Below, in pieces: positions 5,294-6,076 of a stretch of DNA of 6,076 nucleotides. The translations under genes were made by a program, and so were the position numbers. Location: NCBI GenBank assembly GCA_024278725.1, contig JAJRSQ010000376.1:1-6076 (forward strand), written 5' to 3'. The stretch comes from Chloroflexota bacterium. Its GTDB lineage: Bacteria; Chloroflexota; Anaerolineae; 4572-78. The notes beneath the pieces were generated by a model, which was not told the origin of the DNA, searched no databases, and saw only the letters and a list, made by a program, of their open reading frames with translations. Numbering within the stretch: the first letter of the stretch is position 1; every line of letters starts with the position of its first letter.

Positions 5294-5368
5294 GACTGTT
5301 TTTCCTCAGTTGAGCATTGTCCTACTTATCCCGAATTCAGGTTATGAACCACCTCCGGGGGTGAAAAG

Positions 5369-6076
5369 CTATGCCAGTATTTCCAGCAACGCCGAGTGGA
5401 GCGCGCTGTTGGATGCCAACATCCCCACCGACGCGACCGACCACTCTCCGCCGGACAATTCCGAGACGGCGCCGCCCGCTTCTTCCACCATCAACGCCCC
5501 GCCAACCCAATCCCACGGGCTGAGGCGCAACGCCCAATAGCCGTCGAGCCGCCCGGCGGCGACATACGCCATGTTCAACGCCGCCGAGCCGCTGTCGCGG
5601 AAGCCGTGCGTTTTTTGAATGGCGGTGCGCACCCGCGCCAGATTTTTGTCGTTTTCGTCGTTGCGCAGGGGCGCGAACCCGCTCGCCAGCAGCGCCCCGG
5701 TGAAACTCGCGGTGGTTGAAACGGATATCGGCGCGCCGTTGAGGGTTGCGCCGCGCCCTTTTTCCGCCAAAAACAGCTCGTCGCGCACGGGGTCGAATGT
5801 GACCGCCAGCACCGGCTTTTGGTGGTGCAGCAGCGCAATCGCCACGCAAAAATGGGGGTAGCGATGCACGAAATTGGTGGTGCCGTCCAGCGGGTCAACC
5901 AGCCAGATATATTCCGCGCCGGGGCTGCTCTCTCCGCTTTCCTCCGTCCAGAAGGCGTGTCCGGGGCATTTTTGGGCAATAAAATCGGTGATGGCGGCAT
6001 CCGCTTCAAAATCGGCTTGGGTGACCAAGTCGAAGGCGTTTGATTTTGTTTGCACATTCAGGGGGCGGGTAAAATA
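5369..6076 (-). CDS. inositol monophosphatase family protein (5' end beyond window)
   Basis: This Mg-dependent phosphatase of the IMPase/SuhB superfamily typically hydrolyses inositol-1-phosphate; related members act on other sugar phosphates or PAP, so the substrate is not fixed here. The visible 235 residues, numbered from the window edge, carry DLVTQAD (16-22), WTEESGE (43-49, metal-binding Glu), DPLDGTTNFVHRYP (61-74, metal-binding D61 and D64), GFRDSGSAALNMAYVAAGRLDGYW (158-181) and WDWVGGALMVEEAGGAV (188-204, metal-binding D189). All catalytic positions are intact. The frame stays open to the window edge on the minus strand with family-like sequence (TRPLNVQTKSNAFDLVT). Family members usually have about 40 more N-terminal residues, so the gene continues outside. 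The in-frame GTG at 6055 would remove the N-terminal helices and is not accepted as the start. It converges with hpt. Confidence 0.92.
   Translation of the reverse strand, partial: YFTRPLNVQTKSNAFDLVTQADFEADAAITDFIAQKCPGHAFWTEESGESSPGAEYIWLVDPLDGTTNFVHRYPHFCVAIALLHHQKPVLAVTFDPVRDELFLAEKGRGATLNGAPISVSTTASFTGALLASGFAPLRNDENDKNLARVRTAIQKTHGFRDSGSAALNMAYVAAGRLDGYWALRLSPWDWVGGALMVEEAGGAVSELSGGEWSVASVGMLASNSALHSALLEILA

Larger units (their letters stand above)
5044..5368. other. gene-free convergent intergenic region with repeat remnants
   Basis: About 325 bp lie between the converging hpt and inositol-monophosphatase genes. There is no ORF with an RBS or recognisable protein. The contents are short CGAATG/ATCTGTG-type repeat words at both ends and a TCATTGCGAG-type dispersed repeat in the middle. 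I see no convincing intrinsic terminator for either flanking gene. Confidence 0.7.

Noticed and set aside
5349..5363. CCACC/GGGGGTG hairpin as a terminator for the minus-strand gene
   Set aside because: The stem is only four to five pairs and no T-run follows on the minus strand.
5184..5540. 118-codon plus-strand reading frame
   Set aside because: Its first part is dispersed repeat, its second part is antisense to the conserved inositol-monophosphatase C-terminus, it has no RBS, and its composition is unlike a real protein.
6053..6055. GTG as the real start of the inositol-monophosphatase gene
   Set aside because: The frame is open upstream to the window edge with family-like residues, and this start would delete N-terminal helices that the family normally has.

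Overview
The window is about 6 kb of bacterial chromosome with moderate GC (higher inside genes, AT-rich at the promoter). It holds six recognisable protein genes and several dispersed-repeat elements. The gene set, the protein styles and the intergenic repeats with a TCATTGCGAG core fit a Chloroflexota (Anaerolineae-like) genome. This is inference from family resemblance, since there is no rRNA or marker gene to settle it.

Positions 1-4466 hold one transcription unit, apparently for envelope maintenance or stress. A near-consensus sigma70-type promoter (46-74) precedes a secreted/membrane DUF2207 protein with a glycine-rich tail. Next comes a small protein with two membrane segments, a winged-helix-like segment and a C-terminal zinc ribbon. 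After it are a soluble helical coiled-coil protein and a YdjI-type SPFH/Band-7 protein ending in an excisionase-like helix-turn-helix. The last three genes are tightly packed (24 and 11 nt gaps), and a strong intrinsic terminator closes the unit at 4426-4466. The layout resembles the Bacillus subtilis pspA-ydjGHI locus in domain logic: a coiled-coil protein, a zinc-ribbon membrane protein, a Gly-tailed membrane protein and an SPFH scaffold. The module is the most interesting biology here.

Between the first and second genes lies a 141-bp element (2071-2211) with perfect 11-bp terminal inverted repeats, flanked by a perfect 8-bp direct repeat. It looks like a MITE that inserted inside the operon. 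A related but more degraded repeat lies at 5133-5229.

Positions 4501-5043 encode hypoxanthine phosphoribosyltransferase (purine salvage). A candidate hpt promoter overlaps the end of the SPFH gene, placed so that hpt transcripts would start inside the 5' arm of the upstream operon's terminator. From 5044 to 5368 there is no credible gene, only repeat remnants. On the minus strand, 5369 to the window edge is an inositol-monophosphatase-family gene, convergent with hpt, whose 5' end lies beyond the window.
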